A stretch of DNA of 7,364 nt from the NCBI GenBank assembly GCA_041623475.1, contig JBFJWU010000165.1, positions 1-7,364 on the forward strand, written 5' to 3'. The stretch comes from JBFJWU01 sp041623475 [NCBI: bacterium] (GTDB lineage Bacteria; J088). Position numbers and translations under genes: made by a program. This document shows, one piece after another, positions 1 through 6,482 of the stretch. The stretch's first letter is position 1, and the number at the start of each line of letters is the position of its first letter. The notes under the pieces were generated by a model. It did not search any database. It was not told where the DNA came from and saw nothing but the letters and a program-made list of their open reading frames with translations.

Positions 1-284
1 CAGGCGACGTCCAGCGCCGACTGAGTCTGCCCCAGCGAATTCTTCATGTAAAAGTTTCGTACCCGGTACCACCGGTCCTGCGGCTCTGCGTCCGCCTGTG
101 CGGCCTCGATCATGCATCCAAAGTCATTGGCCTGGGCAACAAACTGTGTGACTGTCCGAGGGGAATCCACCAGGCCTGGATTTGCGCAGTCGTCCACAGC
201 AACGGGTTCGCCGGACTGCGAACCAGGCTCACCCAGGCAGCCGCCAATTGCAATCGCGATAACTGCGGTGGCAACGTACTTCAC
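1..284 (-). CDS. Small lipoprotein, 3' end beyond window (partial)
   Basis: This reading frame opens with GTG at 284-282 and stays open to the left edge, giving 94 residues with no stop. The N-terminus is a compact lipoprotein signal: Lys2, a hydrophobic run rich in Ala, Val and Ile (residues 4-13), then the lipobox I-G-G-C with Cys16. Leu follows the cysteine rather than Asp, which in Gram-negative bacteria points to the outer membrane. The mature part is polar and acidic with Cys33 and Cys57, which could pair. Residues 41-94 look helical and contain an R-W-Y-R-V-R-N-F-Y stretch. I do not recognise the family. The GTG overlaps the TGA of the RCC1 lipoprotein gene (GTGA), so translation is probably coupled, and the two lipoproteins may act together at the cell surface. 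A weak GAG lies 5 nt before the start. The signal peptide and overlap make the gene convincing; its full length is unknown. Confidence 0.8.
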   Translation of the reverse strand, partial: MKYVATAVIAIAIGGCLGEPGSQSGEPVAVDDCANPGLVDSPRTVTQFVAQANDFGCMIEAAQADAEPQDRWYRVRNFYMKNSLGQTQSALDVA

Positions 285-3200
285 GGTAGCTCAACCGTCA
301 CTGGAAAACTACGCCACAATTTGTCATTACCCAACTGTCCATGATTGTTACGCCCCCAGCACCAGACGTTGTTGGCCGAATCGATTGCACAGCTGTGACT
401 GGCACCGGCCTCAATGCCTGTCCAGTTCCGTTGCGGCGAAATCGGCGTGGGCTCCACTAGTTCCTGCGCGAACATCTCACCTGCCTGGCCGAAATCTGAC
501 GCTCCCCAGCAATTAATTGTATTGTCGTCAAGGATACCGCACATATGCCAATCCCCTGCGGCCAGATCAATCAGTCCCAATCCGGAAATTTCTGCGGGTC
601 GGGTTACTGGTGTCGCCGACGTTGTCCCGTTCGCAAGTTGACCGAATCGGTTATCCCCCCAGCACCATACCTGCCCGCTGCCACCCGAGCGAATCGCGCA
701 GGTGGCTGTTGCAGCCGCACCAATCGCGCTCCAGGCACCATCTGTGACCCGGGTCGGGGCCGTCAGGGCGGTCAATGTGACAGGGTCCGCTCCGGCCTGG
801 CCGAATTGATTATCCCCCCAACAATAGATCCCGTCCGATCGAATTCCGCACGTATGCGCCTGGCCAATCGATATTTGAGCCCAACCAGCAACCGGTGCAA
901 TGGTCGTCGGGACCGACACCTGGTCGGCCGCAGAACCGATGCCGATTTGCCCGAAACTATTGTCTCCCCAGCAGCGGATTGATGAATCCGAACTTACCGC
1001 ACAAAAGTAATTCTGACCCGCGGCCAGCGTTACCGCATCTGGAAGGTTGGCGACAACCGGTATCAGTGACAGGTCACTGGTGACCTGACCGCCAAGCTGG
1101 CCAGAGCTGTTGTCCCCCCAGCACAACACGGACGAATCGGAAGACACGGCACAACTACCGTATGATCCAACCGCGATCTGCTGCCAGTCACCAATTATGT
1201 CTAACGGCACTGGTGACGCGTTGGCCGTTGCGCCGTTGGCGAACTGCCCGTCGCTGCCGTCGCCCCAACACGCCAGGCTGCCGTCTGTTGCAACGGCACA
1301 CGAGGTATTGGTGCCAGCACCGACCATCTGCGCACCAACCCAATCAAGCGCGACAGTTCCCGGCACGCCGGTCGCGGCCCCGGCAAAAGATGCGCCCAAT
1401 TGCCCGATTTCATTATTCCCCCAGCAGAGAAGCCGAAAATGTTCACTGATTCCACAGGCAAAATCCGACCCGGTGTCCAACTGAATCCATCCACCACTGA
1501 TTACCGTTGGCAGTACCCTCGGGGTCTCGTCTCCGGTTCCAAGTTGGCCACGCGCATTGCCGCCCCAGCAGACAATTTCATCGGCGCGCAATCCACAGGT
1601 GAATTCTCCAGCCCCGCCAGCCTGCAACTGTTTCCAGGCACCAATTCCACTGGGCTCAGTGGCCGGTAAAAGCTGATTGGACGGAGCACCACTGCCCGAC
1701 TCCCCCTGCTCGTTGCGGCCCCAGCATAAACCGACTCCATCGGTCCGAACCGCACAGGCATGAGATTCACCAGCTGACACTGAATCCCATTTCCTCAGTC
1801 CGTACGCCTCCTCAACCGGTACCGTAGACGGGGTGGTCGTGCCGGTACCTAACTGGCCATGCCCGTTCCGCCCCCAGCAGTACAATCCCTTGTTGGTCCG
1901 AATGCCACATCCAAAGCGTTTGCCGGCCGAGACCGACTGCCAGTTGCTGGTGTCCACTTTCACCGGGGCAGCGCGATCCGTCGTCGTGCCATCACCCAAC
2001 TGACCCTGGTCATTGCCTCCCCAGCACCAGCGGGAATTGTCCTGGTGAACGGCGCAGGTATGATCAAACCCGGCCGCAACCTGTACCCACGGTCCACTGT
2101 CAACCAGCGTCGGCTTTGTTACGACACCGGGAATACCCAACTGCCCGCTGGCGTTCCGCCCCCAACAGTACAACGACTCATCTGTTTTTATTCCGCAACT
2201 GTGCCGCCCTCCGGCGGAAATGGATACCCACTCGGGCTCCGGACTGGCGAGCACCGGTGCCGTCGCGTGTCGAGTCGCGCCGGTCGCACCTGTTCCCAAC
2301 TGACCATCAGAATTATGCCCCCAGCACCAGATCCGTCTGTCAACAGCAACGGCACAGGCGTGGCCACCGCCGACAGACAGTGACAGCCACTCGCGAATCG
2401 TCCATTCATGTCGTTGTACAGCGGACACATTACCAACCACATCGCGGGCCCGGACTTCAAATGAATGCTCACCAAAGTCCAGATCTTCGAACGTCACACC
2501 TGTCACGCACGATTGGAACGGACCTGCATCCAGTTTGCACAGGAAACCGGCGACACCGGACAGGTTGTCGGTTGCCGAGAACCCGAATACAGCTGGCCCT
2601 GATCCGGTTGAGGATGCGGGAAACTGGTCGAAAGCCACCACCGGTGCCACCGAATCCGTTTGCCAGGTCGCCAGGGCCGGGGACCGGTCGCGATTGCCTG
2701 TCTGGTCATATGCGCGAATGCGAAGTTCATGTGAACCCTGCGAACTGATAACAAGCGTCAGGGGCGAATCACATGGCAGAAACGCATCTTCGTCCAACGC
2801 GCACTCAAATCCCGCCACCGCATCGTCATCGTTTCCAGAAAACGCGAATGACACAGTCGTGTCCCGCGTGATTCCGCTCGGACCGCCATCGATGGTCGTC
2901 TCTGGCGAAACCTGGTCTGCGGCCGACAGCGTGACTCGTGCGGGCCGCGAATGCCCGACTGTCTGTCCATCTCCATCAACCGCCCGCACGCCATAAGCGT
3001 AGGTGCGACCGACCTCGACGTCATCGTCCCGAAATACAGTGATTGGCACGCTGACCAGTTCCACCATGTCAGTAAATGCGCCTGGAGCCACCTGACTTTC
3101 GGCTAAAGTGTCTGACTTGAAAACTGTAAACGTCACCTGGGTCCCGGTAGAAAAATACCAGGCCACGCGCACGCTCTCGCCGTCATCAGTTGTCAACGAC

Positions 3201-3325
3201 ACCGGAATCTCGGCAATACGTGGTGGGACGACCGGCTCATCTGTTGTCTTGCACCCGCCTAGTGCTGTCGCAAATACCATCGCCGTCAGCAGTATTTCCA
3301 ATCCTGGATTCGGTGAGGTTCTCAA
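281..3325 (-). CDS. RCC1-repeat lipoprotein with fibronectin-like and Ig-like domains
   Basis: A 1014-residue predicted surface lipoprotein. I start it at TTG 3325-3323, which overlaps the TGA of the hydrolase gene (TTGA). This gives a 24-residue signal with Arg2, a hydrophobic core and lipobox L-G-G-C (Cys25). The longer frame, from TTG at 3367, would need a 38-residue signal and has AGGAGG only 1 nt before its start. Order after the anchor: fibronectin III-like domain (about 36-134); two Ig-like modules (about 140-225 and 226-310), each with a G-F-x-C-x-L-D...C cysteine pair; then about 700 residues of RCC1 repeats. I count fourteen repeats, each with C-[AG]-[VIL] about 10-15 residues before C-W-G. 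Fourteen equals two seven-bladed propellers, since eukaryotic RCC1 has seven blades. Such propellers usually bind proteins or other ligands; the target here is unknown. Lys after the anchor Cys fits outer-membrane sorting. No catalytic motif is seen. Confidence 0.9.
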   Translation of the reverse strand: MRTSPNPGLEILLTAMVFATALGGCKTTDEPVVPPRIAEIPVSLTTDDGESVRVAWYFSTGTQVTFTVFKSDTLAESQVAPGAFTDMVELVSVPITVFRDDDVEVGRTYAYGVRAVDGDGQTVGHSRPARVTLSAADQVSPETTIDGGPSGITRDTTVSFAFSGNDDDAVAGFECALDEDAFLPCDSPLTLVISSQGSHELRIRAYDQTGNRDRSPALATWQTDSVAPVVAFDQFPASSTGSGPAVFGFSATDNLSGVAGFLCKLDAGPFQSCVTGVTFEDLDFGEHSFEVRARDVVGNVSAVQRHEWTIREWLSLSVGGGHACAVAVDRRIWCWGHNSDGQLGTGATGATRHATAPVLASPEPEWVSISAGGRHSCGIKTDESLYCWGRNASGQLGIPGVVTKPTLVDSGPWVQVAAGFDHTCAVHQDNSRWCWGGNDQGQLGDGTTTDRAAPVKVDTSNWQSVSAGKRFGCGIRTNKGLYCWGRNGHGQLGTGTTTPSTVPVEEAYGLRKWDSVSAGESHACAVRTDGVGLCWGRNEQGESGSGAPSNQLLPATEPSGIGAWKQLQAGGAGEFTCGLRADEIVCWGGNARGQLGTGDETPRVLPTVISGGWIQLDTGSDFACGISEHFRLLCWGNNEIGQLGASFAGAATGVPGTVALDWVGAQMVGAGTNTSCAVATDGSLACWGDGSDGQFANGATANASPVPLDIIGDWQQIAVGSYGSCAVSSDSSVLCWGDNSSGQLGGQVTSDLSLIPVVANLPDAVTLAAGQNYFCAVSSDSSIRCWGDNSFGQIGIGSAADQVSVPTTIAPVAGWAQISIGQAHTCGIRSDGIYCWGDNQFGQAGADPVTLTALTAPTRVTDGAWSAIGAAATATCAIRSGGSGQVWCWGDNRFGQLANGTTSATPVTRPAEISGLGLIDLAAGDWHMCGILDDNTINCWGASDFGQAGEMFAQELVEPTPISPQRNWTGIEAGASHSCAIDSANNVWCWGRNNHGQLGNDKLWRSFPVTVELP
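284..2386 (-). repeat. Fourteen tandem ~150-nt coding repeats (RCC1 blades)
   Basis: Inside the RCC1 lipoprotein gene a plus-strand core close to CCCCAGCA or CCCCAACA, the complement of the Cys-Trp-Gly codons, recurs about every 150 nt. I find it near 353, 504, 657, 816, 966, 1116, 1262, 1419, 1562, 1719, 1870, 2019, 2159 and 2319. The copies differ greatly between the cores, so these are old protein repeats rather than recent DNA duplications. The regular spacing shows that no blade has been lost or interrupted. Confidence 0.85.
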
Positions 3326-4212
3326 CTTGCGACCCGCCGGACGGCACTTGCAATTTCTGTGGGACAATCCTCCTGCAGATAGTGCGAGGCCTTGGGCAAC
3401 CTGGTCAGCTTGGCCAGGGGAAAGTGCTTCTGCCAGCGACGGATCACCCGGCGGTTTCCGAATGCCGGATCGTTCATTGCCCAGACCATTTCAGCAGGCT
3501 TGTCGCTCAGTTTCGGCAACCGGCGCTCAATCGCATCCAGCCAGTCCGCTGACTTGCGAATTTCACGAGGGAAAACCCACGTGCCGCGCCGGCTGGGCAT
3601 AGTCGGAAACGGCGCCCGGTACGCATCCAACACCGGCCGGGACGTTCGGGAGGGTCCTGTAATCCCCATCGGAACAATCTTTTCGACAAAGAAATTCCGG
3701 TACATTTGCAGGTAACGGCCGAATATTGGCCCACCCATGACCCTGGAAAACAGCCATTCAGACGGCCCCGGTGCCCAGGCCCAGGTGTTGCAAATTACAA
3801 TTCCTGCAATTCGGTCCGGATGTCGGGTCGCAACATCAAATCCAATCGGCCCACCCCAATCCTGGACAACCAGGATAATATCTTCAAACCCCTGGGATTC
3901 GACGAATCCGGAGATCCACTGGGCATGCTCTGCTGGCGTATAACCATATCCGGCTGGGTGGTCGGACATACCGAATCCAGGGTAGTCCGGCGCAACGGCC
4001 CTGAAATCTGGCGCAAGAGCTCGGATGACGTGGCGATACAGGAACGACCACGTTGGATTTCCGTGCAGCATCAGTACCGGCTGGCCCTGCCCTTCGTCTA
4101 CAAAGTGCATGGCAAAACCACCGCGTTCAAACCAGTGGTCCGAAAATGGGTATTCTTCTTCCGAGACTACGAACGGACGACTGCGAGCCGGGGCAGCGGA
4201 TTGCGACGCCAC
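3322..4212 (-). CDS. Alpha/beta hydrolase, haloalkane dehalogenase-like
   Basis: A 296-residue alpha/beta-hydrolase-fold enzyme, close to the usual 290-310 residues of haloalkane dehalogenases, which hydrolyse carbon-halogen bonds of alkanes to alcohols. Visible elements: H-G-N-P-T-W-S at 50-56, with Asn52 as likely halide-binding residue; V-Q-D-W-G-G at 116-121, with Asp118 as nucleophile and Trp119 as second halide ligand; a helical cap from about 145 to 230; Asp248 after strand 7 as likely acid; and His277 as base. The strand-6 region (I-C-N-T-W, 140-144) lacks the glutamate used by the LinB/DhaA type, so the acid placement resembles subfamilies I or III, and Asn+Trp favours III. The true substrate may be another ester or halide. 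GTG start with AGGG 4 nt upstream; 22 nt after phaR. It has no signal peptide, so it should be cytosolic. Its stop overlaps the RCC1 gene start. Confidence 0.9.
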   Translation of the reverse strand: MASQSAAPARSRPFVVSEEEYPFSDHWFERGGFAMHFVDEGQGQPVLMLHGNPTWSFLYRHVIRALAPDFRAVAPDYPGFGMSDHPAGYGYTPAEHAQWISGFVESQGFEDIILVVQDWGGPIGFDVATRHPDRIAGIVICNTWAWAPGPSEWLFSRVMGGPIFGRYLQMYRNFFVEKIVPMGITGPSRTSRPVLDAYRAPFPTMPSRRGTWVFPREIRKSADWLDAIERRLPKLSDKPAEMVWAMNDPAFGNRRVIRRWQKHFPLAKLTRLPKASHYLQEDCPTEIASAVRRVAS

Positions 4213-4216
4213 CGGA

Positions 4217-4220
4217 CCCT
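4217..4220 (-). promoter_or_regulatory. Ribosome binding site of the hydrolase gene
   Basis: AGGG lies 4 nt before the GTG at 4212, inside the 22-nt gap after phaR. It supports this GTG as the start in the one operon junction without a stop/start overlap. The match is short and the spacing slightly tight. Confidence 0.45.
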
Positions 4221-4234
4221 ACACGTTCCCGGAT

Positions 4235-4843
4235 TCAGTCATCAAGGCGCTGGAGTGCACGACGCAGTCGGTCTTCAACGACGTCGAAACGTTTTTCCAT
4301 CATGTTCAGTCGATCGATCATCTCCTGGAACTTGTCCCGCAACGTCGGAATTCCAGTAACCCGGTCGAATACTTCGACGACACGCTCGTCGACTTTTTCC
4401 TGCCACTCCTCAAAACTATGAGCGGTTTCGTCGATCCACTCGCGCAGAAAGCGGTTGGCCTCGTCGCGCGTGATTTGCCCCCGTTCCTGCAGTTTGTTCA
4501 GTTGTTCTTCGACATCCTCCCTGATCGTCTGCAAAGGGTGTTCGACGCCTGAAATCAGCTTGCCAAACCAGTTGCCCATACTTTGCTCACCAAAACGGAT
4601 AATCCGTTTCATCACTTCGGCCGGCATGGTCCGCTGCTTCCGCTTCTCCTCCTCGTAAAGGATCTGGGCCAGCACCATTCCTGTCATATCTTCGCCTGTC
4701 TTGTGATCCACGACGGACACGTCGATGCCGTCCCTGATCATTTCTGCAAGCTCATCCAGATTGACGTATCTGCTGTCGTCGGTGTCATACAATTTTCGGT
4801 TTGGATAGCGCTTGATTGTCTTCTGGATCTCGTCGTCGCTCAT
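4235..4843 (-). CDS. phaR: Polyhydroxyalkanoate synthesis regulator PhaR
   Basis: A 202-residue PhaR-type regulator. Residues 10-66 form the family's DNA-binding domain: I-K-R-Y-P-N-R-K-L-Y-D-T, then S-R-Y-V-N-L, and later D-H-K-T-G-E-D-M-T. Residues 73-105 (I-I-R-F-G-E-Q-S-M-G-N-W-F) match the following PHB-accumulation segment. The rest (106-202) is charged and helical and probably forms a coiled coil. Characterised PhaR proteins repress phasin and other PHA genes and bind PHA granules, which titrates them off DNA as polymer accumulates. ATG start with AAGGTGG upstream; the ATG overlaps the stop of the preceding gene (ATGA). No PHA synthase or phasin gene is present here, so its targets must lie elsewhere, or it has another job within this operon. 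The family assignment is firm; the role in PHA control is inferred. Confidence 0.92.
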   Translation of the reverse strand: MSDDEIQKTIKRYPNRKLYDTDDSRYVNLDELAEMIRDGIDVSVVDHKTGEDMTGMVLAQILYEEEKRKQRTMPAEVMKRIIRFGEQSMGNWFGKLISGVEHPLQTIREDVEEQLNKLQERGQITRDEANRFLREWIDETAHSFEEWQEKVDERVVEVFDRVTGIPTLRDKFQEMIDRLNMMEKRFDVVEDRLRRALQRLDD

Positions 4844-5322
4844 CGTTCCACCTTTATCCAGTGAATATTGTCGTCGTGTTCCGGTTCTTCATTTCTATTA
4901 TCCGACTGCCCGCCCGCAACTATTGATTCGATTTCCTGGTCGATCAATCCAATTGCAGTCAGCAAACCTTCACGTTGATCATTGTCGGCTTCAGGATCAA
5001 CGCGCAGCAACTCTGCTGACAATACATCGCGAAACAGTCCCAGGGCCTCAATCTGTATTGCCGCACCCTTTTGCCGGTCAACCAACTCCGGAATCAAGCC
5101 AATCAGAAAGTCCACGCCACCACGAATCATCGTCAACGCGGTTTCGACAGATTTGAGATCGCCCGCATTGTCGGGACGTTCCGAAGCCAGCTCTTCCAGA
5201 ACGGCGACGACCTGACGCAGCCCCAGCAACGCCTGCCGCCGGCTTTCGCGAAAGTGGACACCGGCGCCGTCCAGCCGATCCATCAGATCTCGAATAAGGT
5301 TCACTCGGTCCGTTTCGCTCAA
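4840..5322 (-). CDS. Hypothetical helical protein between ATPase and phaR
   Basis: A 160-residue protein I do not recognise. It is almost all predicted helix: amphipathic stretches at about 5-48 and 55-83, the latter with a hydrophobic core F-L-I-G-L-I-P around 72-78, and 87-135, followed by an acidic Asn/Glu/Asp-rich tail (about 137-152). It has no cysteine, no signal peptide and no convincing transmembrane segment. The start is TTG 5322-5320, which overlaps the TGA of the ATPase gene (TTGA). A later GTG at 5304 (residue 7) is possible but would lose the coupling. The stop overlaps the phaR ATG (ATGA). Being coupled on both sides suggests it works with the ATPase, PhaR or both, for example as adaptor, client or phasin-like surface protein; that is inference. 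A GvpK-type gas vesicle protein was considered but the motifs do not fit. Confidence 0.8.
   Translation of the reverse strand: MSETDRVNLIRDLMDRLDGAGVHFRESRRQALLGLRQVVAVLEELASERPDNAGDLKSVETALTMIRGGVDFLIGLIPELVDRQKGAAIQIEALGLFRDVLSAELLRVDPEADNDQREGLLTAIGLIDQEIESIVAGGQSDNRNEEPEHDDNIHWIKVER
4848..4854 (-). promoter_or_regulatory. Ribosome binding site of phaR
   Basis: AAGGTGG, 4 nt before the ATG at 4843, is the clearest Shine-Dalgarno in the operon. It lies inside the last codons of the preceding gene, so phaR may be translated both by reinitiation and independently. Confidence 0.65.
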
Positions 5323-6482
5323 GCCTCAAACTCCACTCTCAGGCCGTCCGTACTCCATGATGCACGGCAAAGCCGTAATCTGGCCAATTGATGTGGCAAC
5401 GGCAGATGGCGCCGAACCGGTCCAAGGTCCAGAATCATATCATCCCCGCGCCTGCCAACCCGGAAATCGTCAGGATCAGCCGGCCGGGGAATGCGAATAA
5501 GCATCGCCAGGCGATCCCCGACGCCTTCGATAGAAATTGCCTCGGACCTGTTAAACACTTCCCGCAGTCTAGCGTTTGCTCGCAACTCGTCGGCAAGCAG
5601 TTGCAGTTGATCCAACCCGATCGGTTCCGGGTGCAGTTCGGGCAACCCGAACGCAGACACGGGTCTTACCCGCGGTCGGACACTTTCGGTTTCATCACTG
5701 CGACAGCGGTTCACAAAGACGCGACCGACGTTTATGCCCTGCAGGTTCAAGTACCCAATTGCCCGTTCTGTTTCTTTCAATACGACAGATTCCGCGGTCG
5801 TCACGACATGGGCCACGGACCTGGCCGGATCCGTCAGCATGCCCCGCAGGTCGATTACGTCGTTAAAAAGGTCCTGAATCTGGTCCATAACGATGCCGCC
5901 GGGCATCGGCACACCAGAGACGCGCTCGGCCAGCGGGCCGACAGTTTCAACAATTCGACGTTCTGCCGGGAAAAACTTTTCCATATACCAACGGATTGCT
6001 TCGGGCAGGTTAAGGTACCGCAGTGTGCTGCCTGTGGGCGGGCAATCGACAACAACGTGATCAAACGTTTCTGCCAGGGATCGCAATTGCAGCAGGCCGG
6101 CGATCTCCTCCAGTCCTGGCAGATATGCCACGTCCTCGGCAACCAGCTCGCTTACCCCCTGGCTGCGAAACAGGCGAACAAGATATCGCCGAATATCTCC
6201 CCAGTTTGCTTCCAGCGCGTCAGACAGTCGAATCTCGGCAGCGAACAGGCCATCGGCAACGCGAACGGGCTTTCCCGCCAGCGGCAGCCCCATCACGTCG
6301 CCAAGGCTGTGGGCCGGGTCGACGCTGGCAACAACCGTTCGCTCGTTGGAACTGGACAGCGCAACTCCGGTTGCAGCTGCAACCGTGGTTTTGCCGACTC
6401 CGCCCTTGCCTGTTGTCAAGAAAATCAAAAAACGATCCGGATCCCAGAAATGGTGGCAAACAGGACCACCTGAAGGAATCAC
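5319..6482 (-). CDS. ArsA/GET3-family ATPase with C-terminal HSP20-like domain
   Basis: A 387-residue ATPase of the ArsA/GET3 branch of P-loop NTPases. Motifs: deviant Walker A G-K-G-G-V-G-K-T-T (25-33) with the signature Lys26; switch I D-P-A-H-S (55-59); switch II D-C-P-P-T-G (146-151) followed by S-T-L-R. Residues about 331-387 match the HSP20-like domain found at the end of many bacterial ArsA-type proteins (R-R-G-D-D then R-R-H-L-P-L-P). It has one ATPase unit, unlike the tandem two-half ArsA of arsenite pumps, and no C-x-x-C pair like that of eukaryotic Get3. Cysteines are only at 9, 147, 260 and 372, so an arsenite role is unlikely. Family members act as nucleotide-dependent dimers handling membrane-protein or other clients. 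The GTG start lacks a clear Shine-Dalgarno; TTG at 6428 would start right at the first strand. It is the first gene of the operon. Confidence 0.93.
   Translation of the reverse strand: MIPSGGPVCHHFWDPDRFLIFLTTGKGGVGKTTVAAATGVALSSSNERTVVASVDPAHSLGDVMGLPLAGKPVRVADGLFAAEIRLSDALEANWGDIRRYLVRLFRSQGVSELVAEDVAYLPGLEEIAGLLQLRSLAETFDHVVVDCPPTGSTLRYLNLPEAIRWYMEKFFPAERRIVETVGPLAERVSGVPMPGGIVMDQIQDLFNDVIDLRGMLTDPARSVAHVVTTAESVVLKETERAIGYLNLQGINVGRVFVNRCRSDETESVRPRVRPVSAFGLPELHPEPIGLDQLQLLADELRANARLREVFNRSEAISIEGVGDRLAMLIRIPRPADPDDFRVGRRGDDMILDLGPVRRHLPLPHQLARLRLCRASWSTDGLRVEFEA

Noticed and set aside
284-2386. Regularly spaced CCCCAGCA-like cores, considered as a CRISPR array or regulatory repeat
   Set aside because: The ~150-nt period, the divergence between cores and the in-frame Cys-Trp-Gly codons are fully explained by protein repeats.
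1859-2748. Overlapping plus-strand frames of 174 and 210 codons inside the RCC1 gene
   Set aside because: They lie opposite the repeat-coding strand and reflect its periodic composition. No domain or usable start was seen.
3706-4359. Plus-strand frame of 217 codons across the hydrolase and the end of phaR
   Set aside because: It crosses two real minus-strand genes and their junction, and no protein motif is visible.
4840-5322. GvpK-like gas vesicle protein as identity of the small helical gene
   Set aside because: The GvpK conserved Leu-rich and E-R-Q-A-L-R-R type segments are not seen, and no gvp genes are nearby.
5388-6473. A 361-codon open frame on the plus strand, antisense to the ATPase gene
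   Set aside because: It is the mirror of a high-GC gene with unmistakable ArsA/GET3 motifs. Its translation shows no recognisable motif and has a composition typical of antisense frames.
5319-6482. Arsenite efflux ATPase (arsA) as specific function
   Set aside because: Only one ATPase half is present, the usual arsenite-binding cysteines are not apparent, and no arsB, arsD or arsR is in the window.
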